Part shown: positions 8,698 through 17,736 of the stretch, piece by piece
Numbering within the stretch: position 1 is the first letter of the stretch
How the letters are laid out: every line of letters begins with the position of its first letter
Origin: Chromatiaceae bacterium
Lineage (GTDB): Bacteria > Pseudomonadota > Gammaproteobacteria > Chromatiales > Chromatiaceae
Length of the DNA: 64,000 nucleotides
Assembly (NCBI GenBank): GCA_024235415.1
Contig: JACKML010000007.1
Location: forward strand, 124,001-188,000
Reading direction: 5' to 3'
Position numbers and translations under genes: made by a program
The notes under the pieces: generated by a model
Told to the model about the DNA's origin: nothing
The model's database searches: none
The model's input: only the letters and a program-made list of their open reading frames with translations

Positions 8698-9510
8698 ATG
8701 GACTACAGCGAGATGAGCGAAATCGATCCGATACTGTTGCGAAAGGTGCCCTTCGGGCTGCTGCTGGCCGATGGGGACGCCCGCATCAGCTGGCTCAACG
8801 ACGCCATGGCACAAATGCTCGGCGCACCGGACACCGAGCTGCTCGGGCGATCCCTGGGCGAGCTGGAAGACCCCGCACAACGCCTGTTGACCAGCGACTC
8901 GCGCCTGGTGCAGCTCGGCGGCAGCCGTCGCTGGGTGAGCCGCGAGGCACACCGTGCAGCCGACGGAAGCTGCCTGTACGTCGCGATCGATGTCACCGCA
9001 CAGGAACAGCTGGCTGAAGAGAATGCCCGGCTGCACCAGCAGGTCGAGGAGCTCAAACTCACCGACGATCTGACCGGCCTGCCCAACAAGCGCGCCATCA
9101 GCCAGGCGCTCGACCTTCACGTGTCACGCAGCCGGCGCTACCAGAACCCGCTGAGCGTCGTGCTGGTCCATATCGACCTGCACGCCCTGTCGGGGATCCA
9201 GCCGCTGTCCAGTGACCCTGTCGTACTGGCGGTATCGCGCTTCCTGCGCGATCGCCTGCGCTGGGTCGACCAGATCGCGCGCTGGGAGGACAACCTGTTT
9301 CTGCTGGTCCTGCCCGAGACCACCGAGGCGGACGCACGCGGCCTGCTCGACAAGATCGCCAGTGAGCAGGACAGCATGCTGCTGCCCGAGCCCTATGCCG
9401 AGGCGCGCCCAACGCTGACGTTTGGCCTGGCCTGCTGGAAAAAGGGCGACGACATCCGGACCATGCTGCGCGATGCGCTCAGTGACCTGCGGGGCGACAG
9501 CGGCGCCTGA
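8698..9510 (+). CDS. PAS protein with degenerate GGDEF domain
   Basis: A 270-aa cytoplasmic protein. Residues about 15-100 form a PAS-like sensor (PFGLLLADGDARISWLND), followed by a short helix (EQLAEENARLHQQVEEL) and a GGDEF fold with a good N-terminal signature (LTDDLTGLPNKRAIS). The active-site turn reads RWEDNLFLL where GGDEF is expected, so diguanylate cyclase activity is very unlikely; it may be a nucleotide-binding or protein-interaction module. It ends 17 nt before cyaA in the same direction and is probably cotranscribed, suggesting a role in controlling cAMP synthesis. The start ATG follows a GGGGAG ribosome site. Confidence 0.88.
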   Translation: MDYSEMSEIDPILLRKVPFGLLLADGDARISWLNDAMAQMLGAPDTELLGRSLGELEDPAQRLLTSDSRLVQLGGSRRWVSREAHRAADGSCLYVAIDVTAQEQLAEENARLHQQVEELKLTDDLTGLPNKRAISQALDLHVSRSRRYQNPLSVVLVHIDLHALSGIQPLSSDPVVLAVSRFLRDRLRWVDQIARWEDNLFLLVLPETTEADARGLLDKIASEQDSMLLPEPYAEARPTLTFGLACWKKGDDIRTMLRDALSDLRGDSGA

Positions 9511-9527
9511 CAGCCGCAGATGCGGCC

Positions 9528-12338
9528 ATGAGCGAAGCGGCAACAGATGAGTCGACCGGGCTTGGACGCAAGGCGCTCAATCGCATTGTCGGGCGCTTTC
9601 TCGCACTGTGCGATGAACGCCTGCTGCGTATCCGCGCGACCCTGACCCACGAGCAGCGCAGCCTTTTCGACCTGTTGCCGCTGTTGTGGCACGTCAATCA
9701 CCCGATGCTGCCCGGATTCGTGTCATCCGATACCCCGGCAGGCATGGCCGGCTACCGGCCGGGACGCGACGAACTATTGCTGGCGCGGCGCTATGCCCGC
9801 GGTTTCAAGGAAGAAAAGCAACCCCATCGCGAGCTGCCGATCCTCGGCCTCTATCTGATGGGCAGCATGGGCAGCCTCGGCCAGACCGCCGGCAGCGATA
9901 TGGACTTTTGGCTGTGCTACAGCGGTGACCTCGACGAACGCGGTCGCCGGCTGTTGCGGCACAAGGCCGCTTTGTTGGAAAACCGTGCCGCCGAGGTCGG
10001 CCTGCACGCGCATTTCTTCCTGATGCATGCCGAATCGTTTCGCGACGGGGCAGCCGAACAGCTGTCGAAGGAAAGCAGCGGTCACACACAGCACACCCTG
10101 CTGCTCGAGGAGTTCTACCGCACCGGGATCCTGATCGCCGGCAACCCGGTGCTGTGGTGGGTGGTACCACCGGAGCATGAGCACGACTACACGCGCTATA
10201 CGCGACACCTGGTGGAAAAGCGCTTCATCCGGCCACAGCAGTGGCTCGACTTCGGCGGCCTGCAGACGCTGCCCGCCGAGGAGTTCTTCGGCGTCGCCCA
10301 CTGGCAGCTGTTCAAGGGCATCGATGCACCGTACAAGTCACTGCTCAAGCTGATGCTGCTGGAGGCCTACGCCGCCGAATACCCGAACGTCGACTGGCTG
10401 TGCATGGAGACCAAGCGTGCGGTGTACCAGGGCGACGAACTGGACGTCGACAGCGTCGACCCCTACCTGCTGATCCTGCAACGCATCACCGACTACCTGG
10501 GTTCGCGCAACGAGACCGAGCGCCTGCAGCTGGCACGGCGCGCGTTCTATTTCAAGGCCGGGCATGGCCTGATGCGCAGCGGTGCGGTGAGCGACTGGCG
10601 CCACCGACTGATGCTCGGCCTGTGCCACAGGTGGGGCTGGAGCGATGCCGAGATCCGCCTGCTCGACACCCGGCCGGAGTGGAAACTCGAACGCGTCGTC
10701 GACGAACGCAATGCACTGGTCTCGGAACTCTCGCGCAGCTACCGCCTGCTGACCGAGTTCGCCCGCGAACAGGATGCAATCGCCAACATCAACACGCGTG
10801 AGCTGGCCCTGTTGGGCCGCAAGCTGTATGCCGCGCTGGACAAGCGACCGGGCAAGATCGACCGGGTCAACCCGGGGATATCGCGCGACCTGTCCGAACG
10901 CACGCTGTGGCTGCGCAAACTGACCGATGCACCCGCGCGCTGGCAGCTGTTCCTGCATCCGCCGGAGGAACTCCCGCAGACCCCGGTCAAGACCAGCATC
11001 AGCCTGGTCGAGATCCTGACCTGGCTGCACGTCAACGGCGTGTGCGAACGCAGCACGCAGATCCACTACCTGCCCAAGCTCCCGGGATACGGCGAGCCGG
11101 AGCCGGACAAGATCCTGAAGACCCTGCGCAAGCGCCTGAGCCGCGGCACACCGGGGGATGGCGGCCTGGAGGCCTATGCCGACATGGCGCAGGGACGGAT
11201 GTCGATCTGGTTCGTCAATGTCGGGCACAACCCGCTGGCCAGCCATGCCGATGCCGGCTACCAGCTGATCAGTGAGCGCGTCGACGCGCTGAGTTTTGGC
11301 GCGGCACACGATTGCCTGGTGGCCAACGTCGAACACCTGTACACGACCTCCTGGGGCGAGGTGCGTATCGAACGCCATCCGGAAGGTGGCGAGGGTCTGC
11401 TGAACTGCCTGTGCCGCTATCTCGACCTGTTCGCACCGCAGATCACCCTGCCGGGCCCGATCGCGGCCTACAGCTTTTCGTCGACCCGGGGCAGTGCGAT
11501 CGCCAACCGCGTGGCACGGCTGGCGCAGGCGATCGCCGACGCATTCAACAAGCTGGGCCTGGAGGCGCGCTACCTGCTGCGCATTGCCGATCACTATTTC
11601 CAGATCCACCATCGGGGCGACCACTTCGGCTGGGCAATGGTCGGGGAAACCGCCGACCTCGAAGACCACCTGGCCGAAGCTACCGCAGGCTTCGTGCCGA
11701 CCCGTATCGACCGTGTCAGCATGAAGGACTCGCCGCTGCCGACGCTGCTGATGCGCAATGAACCGGGGCTGATCCAGGTCTTCTACGAACCGCGAGAACG
11801 CGGCATCCAGTTGTTCGTGTTCACCGAGAGTGGCGCGCTGTTCCAGCAATGGGTGGGCGGGGCCGACGAGTATCACCTGCTGGTACAGCAACAGCGCTTC
11901 CTCGATACCGTGGCGAGCCGGCGCATCCTCGCATCGGCTGAAGGCACGGCAGACCCTCAGCCACAATTCGCTCGGGTCACCCAACTGGCAACGGGCGACT
12001 GGCAGGTGCGCACAATCCAGGTACCGCGCAGCCGCTTCACCGACCACACCGAAATGGTCCTCGCGGTAAGTGCCGGTTGTCGGCTGCAGGACGGCTTCCG
12101 GCTGCAGTTCGGGAACCGCGAATTCGACTCGCTGCTGTACGGCGACGATGTGTACAGCGAGGTGGCCAGACACCTGCGGACACTGCGCCGTGGCGGCGAG
12201 TCCTACCCGGTATATCTGACCGGCGTGATCAGTGCCGAGGGCGACGCCGGCGGACCCTGCCCATTGATCGATCTGTTGCGCCTCAAGCGGACGGTCGAGG
12301 AGCGTCTGGTGGCGGCGATGCAGCCAGCCGGCGGCTGA
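9528..12338 (+). CDS. cyaA: Class I adenylate cyclase
   Basis: Makes cAMP from ATP for CRP-type regulation. A 936-aa protein of the enterobacterial-type class I family, somewhat longer than the 848 aa of E. coli. The catalytic N-terminal half carries the nucleotidyltransferase signature GSMGSLGQ...SDMDFW, LLLEEFYRT, KSLLKLMLLEAY and YFKAG segments. The C-terminal regulatory half is more divergent. It follows the PAS/degenerate-GGDEF gene by 17 nt and precedes lptM-lysA-dapF-xerC, an order shared with many gammaproteobacteria, though no cyaY is present here. Class I cyclases are largely confined to gammaproteobacteria. Confidence 0.97.
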   Translation: MSEAATDESTGLGRKALNRIVGRFLALCDERLLRIRATLTHEQRSLFDLLPLLWHVNHPMLPGFVSSDTPAGMAGYRPGRDELLLARRYARGFKEEKQPHRELPILGLYLMGSMGSLGQTAGSDMDFWLCYSGDLDERGRRLLRHKAALLENRAAEVGLHAHFFLMHAESFRDGAAEQLSKESSGHTQHTLLLEEFYRTGILIAGNPVLWWVVPPEHEHDYTRYTRHLVEKRFIRPQQWLDFGGLQTLPAEEFFGVAHWQLFKGIDAPYKSLLKLMLLEAYAAEYPNVDWLCMETKRAVYQGDELDVDSVDPYLLILQRITDYLGSRNETERLQLARRAFYFKAGHGLMRSGAVSDWRHRLMLGLCHRWGWSDAEIRLLDTRPEWKLERVVDERNALVSELSRSYRLLTEFAREQDAIANINTRELALLGRKLYAALDKRPGKIDRVNPGISRDLSERTLWLRKLTDAPARWQLFLHPPEELPQTPVKTSISLVEILTWLHVNGVCERSTQIHYLPKLPGYGEPEPDKILKTLRKRLSRGTPGDGGLEAYADMAQGRMSIWFVNVGHNPLASHADAGYQLISERVDALSFGAAHDCLVANVEHLYTTSWGEVRIERHPEGGEGLLNCLCRYLDLFAPQITLPGPIAAYSFSSTRGSAIANRVARLAQAIADAFNKLGLEARYLLRIADHYFQIHHRGDHFGWAMVGETADLEDHLAEATAGFVPTRIDRVSMKDSPLPTLLMRNEPGLIQVFYEPRERGIQLFVFTESGALFQQWVGGADEYHLLVQQQRFLDTVASRRILASAEGTADPQPQFARVTQLATGDWQVRTIQVPRSRFTDHTEMVLAVSAGCRLQDGFRLQFGNREFDSLLYGDDVYSEVARHLRTLRRGGESYPVYLTGVISAEGDAGGPCPLIDLLRLKRTVEERLVAAMQPAGG

Positions 12339-12425
12339 GCACAAGGCGATACCTGCCTCCGCGGGCATCCGGAACCGTCTGTGCACAGGTTATACTGTGG
12401 CGCTGCTGAAACTGCGGAGCCAGGC

Positions 12426-12563
12426 ATGAACCGACGCCTACTGATACTTATTGGCCTGCTCGCCATGCTGTCGTCTCCGGGATGCGGCACCAAGGGGCCC
12501 TTGACCCTGCCGCAGGACGCGGGCACTACACCCGACCAGACCGACTCCGGGAAGAAAGAATAA
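12426..12563 (+). CDS. lptM: LptM-like small lipoprotein (YifL)
   Basis: A 45-aa lipoprotein. A short basic start and hydrophobic stretch end in a lipobox (SSPGC, Cys20) followed by GTKGPL, the hallmark of LptM/YifL. E. coli LptM binds the LptD-LptE outer-membrane LPS translocon and helps LptD oxidative maturation. The family typically sits just upstream of lysA or dapF, as here (lysA begins 5 nt after the stop). The ATG at 12426 is preceded by CGGAG. The very short mature part is normal for the family. Confidence 0.9.
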   Translation: MNRRLLILIGLLAMLSSPGCGTKGPLTLPQDAGTTPDQTDSGKKE

Positions 12564-12567
12564 GCCG

Positions 12568-13818
12568 ATGGATCACTTCGAGTACCACGGCGGCGAACTG
12601 TACGCCGAGGACGTCCCCCTGCGGGAAATCGCCGAACGCTACGGCACGCCCTGCTACGTCTACTCGCGCGCCACGCTGGAGCGCCACTGGCATGCCTTCG
12701 ACGACGCCTTCGGTGCACATCCGCACCTGGTCTGTTTCGCAGTCAAGGCCAATTCCAACCTCGGGGTGCTGAATGCCCTCGCACGCCTCGGCTCCGGTTT
12801 CGACATCGTGTCGGTCGGGGAGCTGGAGCGGGTGCTGGCCGCCGGCGGGGATCCGCGAAAAGTGCTTTTTTCCGGCGTCGGCAAGCAAGTCCACGAGATG
12901 CGCCGCGCCCTCGAGGTCGGCATCCGCTGTTTCAACGTCGAATCGGCGGCCGAGCTGGAGCGCCTGAACCGGGTTGCCGGCGAACTCGGGGTCCGCGCCC
13001 CGATCGCGCTGCGGGTCAACCCGGATGTCGACGCGCAGACCCATCCCTATATCTCCACCGGCCTCAAGGAGAACAAGTTCGGTGTCGCCATCGACGAGGC
13101 ACCCGCGCTGTATCGCCGTGCCGCCGAACTGGCGCATATCGAGATCTCCGGCGTCGACTGCCACATCGGGTCCCAGCTGACCCAGCTGCGGCCGTTCCTC
13201 GATGCCCTGGAGCGTGTGCTGGCGCTGGTCGAACACCTGCAGACCGACGGCATCACACTCGATCACCTGGACCTCGGCGGTGGACTCGGGGTGCGCTACA
13301 AGGACGAGACGCCGCCGACGCCGGCCGATTATGTCAGCGCCGTGCTGGCGCGCCTGCGCGATGCACCATTCGAGATCTTCGTCGAACCCGGACGCGCGAT
13401 CGCCGCCAACGCGGGCATCCTGTTGACCCGGGTGGAGTACCTAAAGCACAGCGAGGCCAAGGACTTTGCGATCGTCGACGCCGCGATGAACGACCTGATC
13501 CGGCCCTCGCTGTATGGCGCCTGGCAGGGGGTGGTCAGCGTCCAGGAGCACCCGGACGGCACCGAGGGCATCTACGACCTGGTCGGGCCGATCTGCGAGA
13601 CCGGCGACTTCCTCGCCAAACAGCGCGCGCTCGCCCTGCGCGAAGGTGCGCTGCTGGCGGTCCGCTCGTCCGGCGCCTATGGCTTTTCGATGGCGTCGAA
13701 CTACAACACCCGTCCCCGCCCGGCGGAGGTGATGGTCGACGGCCGCGATATCCACCTCGTGCGCCGCCGCGAGACGATGGCCGAACTGTTTGACGGCGAG
13801 TCCGTGCTGCCGCAATGA
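12568..13818 (+). CDS. lysA: Diaminopimelate decarboxylase
   Basis: PLP enzyme converting meso-diaminopimelate to L-lysine, the last lysine step, 416 aa. The PLP lysine lies in FAVKANSN (Lys60), HIGSQ and the glycine-rich LGGGLGVRY bind the cofactor phosphate, and the dimer-partner active-site Cys is in CETGDFLA. Full length, with no insertions. Sits in lptM-lysA-methyltransferase-dapF, so DAP synthesis (dapF) and consumption (lysA) are in the same operon. The ATG lies 5 nt after the lptM stop. Confidence 0.98.
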   Translation: MDHFEYHGGELYAEDVPLREIAERYGTPCYVYSRATLERHWHAFDDAFGAHPHLVCFAVKANSNLGVLNALARLGSGFDIVSVGELERVLAAGGDPRKVLFSGVGKQVHEMRRALEVGIRCFNVESAAELERLNRVAGELGVRAPIALRVNPDVDAQTHPYISTGLKENKFGVAIDEAPALYRRAAELAHIEISGVDCHIGSQLTQLRPFLDALERVLALVEHLQTDGITLDHLDLGGGLGVRYKDETPPTPADYVSAVLARLRDAPFEIFVEPGRAIAANAGILLTRVEYLKHSEAKDFAIVDAAMNDLIRPSLYGAWQGVVSVQEHPDGTEGIYDLVGPICETGDFLAKQRALALREGALLAVRSSGAYGFSMASNYNTRPRPAEVMVDGRDIHLVRRRETMAELFDGESVLPQ

Positions 13819-13821
13819 GAG

Positions 13822-14499
13822 ATGGTCATGCAACGAACCCCTGAACCCGATGAACTCATGGACGACATGGAACAGGCGCTGGCATACGCGCGCGCGGATT
13901 TCAGCGAGGCAAACGGGCTGTTCGTCGACCTGTTGGAGGGTGCTGCGGGCGGCGAGCTGAACGGCCGTCTGCTCGACCTCGGCTGCGGTCCGGCGGATAT
14001 TCCGCTGGCGCTCGCGCGGCGCCATCCGGCGCTGCGCATCGACGCCGTCGACGGTGCACCGGCGATGCTCGATCTGGCACGCCAGAACATCGACGCCGAC
14101 GACACCGCGGGCGGGCGCATCCAGTTGATGTGCGCATACCTGCCCTGTCCCGACCTGCCGGCGCACGGCTACCAGACTGTCGCCTCCAACAGTCTGCTGC
14201 ACCATCTGGCCGACCCGGCGGTGATGTGGCAGACCGTGGCCCTTTGCGGCGCACCCGGTGCGGCCGTCGTGGTGATGGACCTGGCCCGCCCCGCCTCTGA
14301 ACTGGCGGTCGACGCGTTGGTGGAGACCTACGCAATCGATGAGGCCGAGGTGCTGCGGCGCGATTTCCGCAATTCGCTGTTCGCCGCCTACACGGTCGGC
14401 GAGGTCGAGGCCCAGCTGCAGTCCGCGGGGCTGCACACATTGACAGTCTCGATGGTCAGCGACCGCCATCTCGCGGTTTGCGGCTTCCTGCCGCACTGA
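13822..14499 (+). CDS. Class I SAM-dependent methyltransferase
   Basis: A 225-aa cytoplasmic methyltransferase with motif I LLDLGCGPADIPL (about 50-62), an acidic motif II (IDAVDGA) and motif IV-like VASNSLLHHL. Substrate unknown; the SNSLLHHL segment is typical of small-molecule methyltransferases. Start may be ATG 13822 or 13828; neither has a decisive ribosome site. It lies 3 nt after lysA and 41 nt before dapF, an unusual insertion between two lysine-pathway genes that are often adjacent. Probably cotranscribed with them. Confidence 0.85.
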   Translation: MVMQRTPEPDELMDDMEQALAYARADFSEANGLFVDLLEGAAGGELNGRLLDLGCGPADIPLALARRHPALRIDAVDGAPAMLDLARQNIDADDTAGGRIQLMCAYLPCPDLPAHGYQTVASNSLLHHLADPAVMWQTVALCGAPGAAVVVMDLARPASELAVDALVETYAIDEAEVLRRDFRNSLFAAYTVGEVEAQLQSAGLHTLTVSMVSDRHLAVCGFLPH

Positions 14500-14540
14500 A
14501 CCCCCTGCCCGCACGCGGCGGCCGCTGCTATGCTCAAGCC

Positions 14541-15392
14541 ATGATTGTCGAATTCACAAAAATGCACGGACTGGGCAACGACTTTGTCGTGTTCGATGCG
14601 GTAAACCAGCAGATCGCACTCGACGAGACGCAGATCCGCGCGATTGCCAACCGGCGCTTCGGCATCGGTTGCGACCAGATACTGTTCGTCGAGTCACCGC
14701 GCCACCCGGATACCGAGTTCTTCTACCGCATCTTCAATGCCGACGGCGGCGAGGTGGAGCAGTGCGGCAATGGCGCACGCTGTTTCGCGCGCTTTGTGCA
14801 TGACAAGGGCATGAGCAGGAGCAGCGAGATCCCGGTCGGTACCGCAGCCGGCAATATCCGGCTGTCGCTGCAGGAAGACGGCATGGTGCGGGTTAACATG
14901 GGGGTGCCGCACCTGCAGCCGCAGGAGATCCCGTTCGTCGCCGACGCGCGCAACAACAGCTACCCACTGGAGGTGGACGGGCAGGTGTACGAGATCGGAG
15001 CAGTGTCTATGGGCAATCCGCATGCGGTGCTGCTGGTCGACGACTGCGCCAAATCACCGGTCGAGGCGCTGGGGCCACTGATCGAGCACCACCCGAGTTT
15101 CCCGCGTCGCACCAACGTCGGTTTCATGCAGGTCGACTCACGTCAACGCATCGCGCTGCGTGTATTTGAACGTGGCGCCGGCGAGACTCTGGCGTGCGGC
15201 ACCGGCGCCTGTGCCGCCGTGGTGGTGGGTCGTCTGCGCGGCCTGCTCGATGAGCGGGTCGAGGTGCAACTGCCCGGTGGAACCCTTGTGGTAAGCTGGG
15301 CCGGCGATGGCGATCCGGTCTGGATGACCGGACCGGCGGCCAGCGTATTCGATGGGAGGATCGACCTCGACCGCCTGATGTCGGCAACGTGA
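14541..15392 (+). CDS. dapF: Diaminopimelate epimerase
   Basis: Interconverts LL- and meso-diaminopimelate without a cofactor, 283 aa. Both catalytic cysteines are present: Cys75 in EQCGNGARC and Cys219 in LACGTGACA. The start is ATG 14541, giving the canonical MIVEFTKMHGLGNDF; the frame runs open upstream into the methyltransferase gene but has no family similarity there. Supplies DAP for peptidoglycan and, through lysA, lysine. Followed by DUF484 and xerC, the usual gammaproteobacterial order. Confidence 0.98.
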   Translation: MIVEFTKMHGLGNDFVVFDAVNQQIALDETQIRAIANRRFGIGCDQILFVESPRHPDTEFFYRIFNADGGEVEQCGNGARCFARFVHDKGMSRSSEIPVGTAAGNIRLSLQEDGMVRVNMGVPHLQPQEIPFVADARNNSYPLEVDGQVYEIGAVSMGNPHAVLLVDDCAKSPVEALGPLIEHHPSFPRRTNVGFMQVDSRQRIALRVFERGAGETLACGTGACAAVVVGRLRGLLDERVEVQLPGGTLVVSWAGDGDPVWMTGPAASVFDGRIDLDRLMSAT

Positions 15393-15438
15393 ATCCAGTA
15401 CAGCGGCAACAGAGTTCGCGCACAAAAGAGGGGCCCGC

Positions 15439-16125
15439 ATGAACCTGATACACGACGACCTGGATCAGAGCACCGACGAACGCGAACAGCGGATCGCCGA
15501 GTATCTCATCGCCCATCCCGATTTTTTTGATCGCCAGCCGGATGCACTGGCAGCGATCGACATCCCCCACCCGACCGGCGATGCGATCTCGCTGATCGAA
15601 CGCCAGGTACGTACCCTGCGCGCGCAATCGACCAAGTATCGCCACCAGCTTGAAGAACTGGTGACCGTGGCGCGCGAGAACGATGGCCTGGCAAAACGCC
15701 TGCACCGCCTCACCCTTGCGCTGATCGAGACCCATTCGTTCGACGAGGTGCTCAACACCTTGCAGGATGAGCTGCGCGAGCAGTTCAAGGCCGATGCGGT
15801 CGAGATGAAACTGTTCGCAACGGAGCAGATCGAGGCGCATGCACATGAGGCCGGCCCGGCACTGTTCAGTGATTTTCTCAAGCGGGCGCGGCCCAACTGT
15901 GGCCCGCTCGACAAGCAGAAACTGGAATATCTGTTCGGCCCGCAGGCTGGCGAGACCGGCTCGGCGGCACTGATTCCGCTGACTGCACCGCCGCTGGCCG
16001 GCGTGCTGGCGATCGGCAGCCGTGACCCGGAGCGCTTTCACGAAGGCAAGAGCGTCGACTTCCTGCAACGCCTGGCCGAGGTGGTCAGTGCCAAGCTGCA
16101 GTCGGCGTCGAGTCCCGGGATCTAG
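15439..16125 (+). CDS. DUF484 family protein (YigA-like)
   Basis: A 228-aa DUF484 protein, a GAF-like fold of unknown ligand almost always encoded between dapF and xerC. Features include the N-terminal YLIAHPDFFDRQPDAL signature, a coiled segment (QVRTLRAQSTKYRHQLEELV) and a C-terminal GAF-like domain ending SRDPERFHEGKSVDFLQRLAEVV. The start ATG at 15439 follows a GAGGGG ribosome site. The function is not established, but the constant linkage to xerC suggests a shared expression unit. Confidence 0.93.
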   Translation: MNLIHDDLDQSTDEREQRIAEYLIAHPDFFDRQPDALAAIDIPHPTGDAISLIERQVRTLRAQSTKYRHQLEELVTVARENDGLAKRLHRLTLALIETHSFDEVLNTLQDELREQFKADAVEMKLFATEQIEAHAHEAGPALFSDFLKRARPNCGPLDKQKLEYLFGPQAGETGSAALIPLTAPPLAGVLAIGSRDPERFHEGKSVDFLQRLAEVVSAKLQSASSPGI

Positions 16126-16132
16126 AACATTG

Positions 16133-17044
16133 GTGCGCGAGGACGAGGCGTCCACAGACCCGACACTCGGTGCATTTCTCGACTACCTGCACTACGAGCG
16201 GCGCCTGTCGCCACGCACATTGAGCGCCTATCACCGCGATCTCAGCGAGTTTCTCGGCTGGCTGGCTGAACACGGTCACGCCGACTGCGTGCGCGTCGAC
16301 AGCCAGCACGTTCGCAGCTACGCCGCCAACCGCCACCGCCAGGGACTTTCCCCAAAAAGCCTGCAGCGCCATCTGTCGGCGATAAGGGCGTGGTTCCGTT
16401 TCCTGTTGCGTGAGGGCCGGGTCAAGGCAAATCCGGCCGATGGCGTGCGCGCGCCCAAGGCACCGCGGCACCTGCCGCACACGCTGGACGCGGACCAGCT
16501 CGGGCACCTGATGGACCTGCCGGGTGACGCGCCGCTGGACCGTCGCGACCGCGCGATCATGGAGCTGTTCTACTCCTCAGGGCTGCGGCTTTCCGAGCTG
16601 GTCGCGCTGGAGGTGATCGACATGCGCAGCAGCGATGGCCTGCTGCAGGTCACCGGCAAGGGCAACAAGACGCGGCGCGTCCCGGTAGGCCGTTTTGCCC
16701 GCGAAGCGGTGGATCAGTGGCTGGCGGTACGCGGCCAGCTCGCCGCCGGCACAGAAACAGCGCTGTTCGTCAGCCAGCGCGGATCGCGCCTGAGCGCACG
16801 TGCAGTCGAGGCCCGGCTGCGCCAGCGGGCCATCGAACAGGGCATGCCGCGTCACGTGCATCCACACATGCTGCGTCACTCGTTCGCCAGCCATCTGCTG
16901 GAATCCTCCGGCGACCTGCGCGCGGTCCAGGAACTGCTCGGCCATGCCGACATCAGCACCACCCAGGTCTACACCCACCTCGATTTCCAGCACCTCGCAC
17001 AGGTCTACGACCAGGCGCACCCGCGCGCCCGGCGCAAGGGCTGA
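16133..17044 (+). CDS. xerC: Tyrosine recombinase XerC
   Basis: Site-specific recombinase that, with XerD, resolves chromosome dimers at dif. 303 aa from GTG 16133 (a TTG one codon earlier is also possible; the longer frame overlapping DUF484 is not family-like). An N-terminal SAM-like core-binding domain is followed by the catalytic domain, whose residues are all visible: Arg152 (SSGLRLSE), Lys176 (TGKGNK), His245/Arg248 (HMLRH), His271 (LGHADIS) and nucleophile Tyr280 (TQVYTHL). Follows DUF484 by 7 nt. This is the housekeeping enzyme, not an integron integrase: it lacks the extra IntI segment. Confidence 0.97.
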   Translation: MREDEASTDPTLGAFLDYLHYERRLSPRTLSAYHRDLSEFLGWLAEHGHADCVRVDSQHVRSYAANRHRQGLSPKSLQRHLSAIRAWFRFLLREGRVKANPADGVRAPKAPRHLPHTLDADQLGHLMDLPGDAPLDRRDRAIMELFYSSGLRLSELVALEVIDMRSSDGLLQVTGKGNKTRRVPVGRFAREAVDQWLAVRGQLAAGTETALFVSQRGSRLSARAVEARLRQRAIEQGMPRHVHPHMLRHSFASHLLESSGDLRAVQELLGHADISTTQVYTHLDFQHLAQVYDQAHPRARRKG

Positions 17045-17056
17045 GCCGGCAGCCAT

Positions 17057-17105
17057 TCCCCCTCACCCCGGCCCTCCTCTGGGGGCCGGGGGCGAAGGAG
17101 AAGAG
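17057..17105. repeat. REP-like GC-rich hairpin repeat
   Basis: Between xerC and hslV lies CCCTCACCCCGGCCCT followed by a GGGGGCCGGGGG return arm, able to form a strong hairpin. The CCCTCACCCCGGCCCTC core is the complement of the GGGAGAGGG...GGGGTGAGGG core of the repeats at 53386-53480 and 63574-63643, so it appears to be another copy in opposite orientation. Confidence 0.55.
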
Positions 17106-17190
17106 CCAGGAACGATTGGTGGTTGCGGTTTCCCAGCCAATCGGCCGCATCCGGTACAATCGTCGGTCTGTTTGATTCTCAGGGCACGCA

Positions 17191-17736
17191 GTGGAAACAA
17201 TTCGCGGTACCACCATCCTGTCGGTACGCCGTGGCGGCAAAGTCGTGATCGGCGGCGACGGCCAGGTGTCGATGGGCAACACGGTGATGAAGGGCAATGC
17301 GCGCAAGGTACGACGTCTGTACAAGGGCCAGGTGCTGGCCGGTTTTGCGGGCGCAACCGCTGACGCCTTTACCCTGTTCGAGCGCTTCGAGGGCAAGCTG
17401 GAGAAACACTCCGGCAACCTGACCCGCGCCGCCGTGGAACTGGCCAAGGACTGGCGCACCGACCGCATGCTGCGCCGCCTGGAGGCATTGCTGGTGGTGG
17501 CCGACCGCGAGGCCTCGCTGATCCTGACCGGCACCGGTGACGTGGTCGAACCCGAAGACAGCCTGATGGCGATCGGTTCGGGCGGGCCCTACGCACAGGC
17601 CGCCGCCCGGGCGATGCTCGACACCACCGAACTGTCGGCGCGAGAAGTCGTCGAACGCGGCCTGAACATCGCTGCCGATATCTGCGTGTTCACCAACCAT
17701 AACCTCGTCATCGAAGAGCTGGATTGCGATGCCTGA
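17191..17736 (+). CDS. hslV: ATP-dependent protease subunit HslV
   Basis: Proteolytic subunit of the HslUV (ClpQY) protease, an N-terminal threonine hydrolase, 181 aa. Starts with GTG 17191. The propeptide METIRG is processed to expose the catalytic Thr at position 7 of TTILSVRRGG, like beta-proteobacterial HslV and unlike the E. coli form, which begins directly MTT. Conserved GDGQVS, GNARKVRRLY and IGSGGPYAQAAARA are present. Overlaps hslU by 8 nt, so the two are translationally coupled. Confidence 0.97.
   Translation: METIRGTTILSVRRGGKVVIGGDGQVSMGNTVMKGNARKVRRLYKGQVLAGFAGATADAFTLFERFEGKLEKHSGNLTRAAVELAKDWRTDRMLRRLEALLVVADREASLILTGTGDVVEPEDSLMAIGSGGPYAQAAARAMLDTTELSAREVVERGLNIAADICVFTNHNLVIEELDCDA

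Noticed and set aside
8698..9510. Active diguanylate cyclase
   Set aside because: The GGDEF turn reads WEDNL; catalytic acidic and glycine residues are lost, so only the fold is claimed.
16133..17044. Integron integrase or phage integrase explaining the cassette array
   Set aside because: Sequence and context (dapF-DUF484 upstream, hslVU downstream) are those of housekeeping XerC, and it lies 22 kb away.
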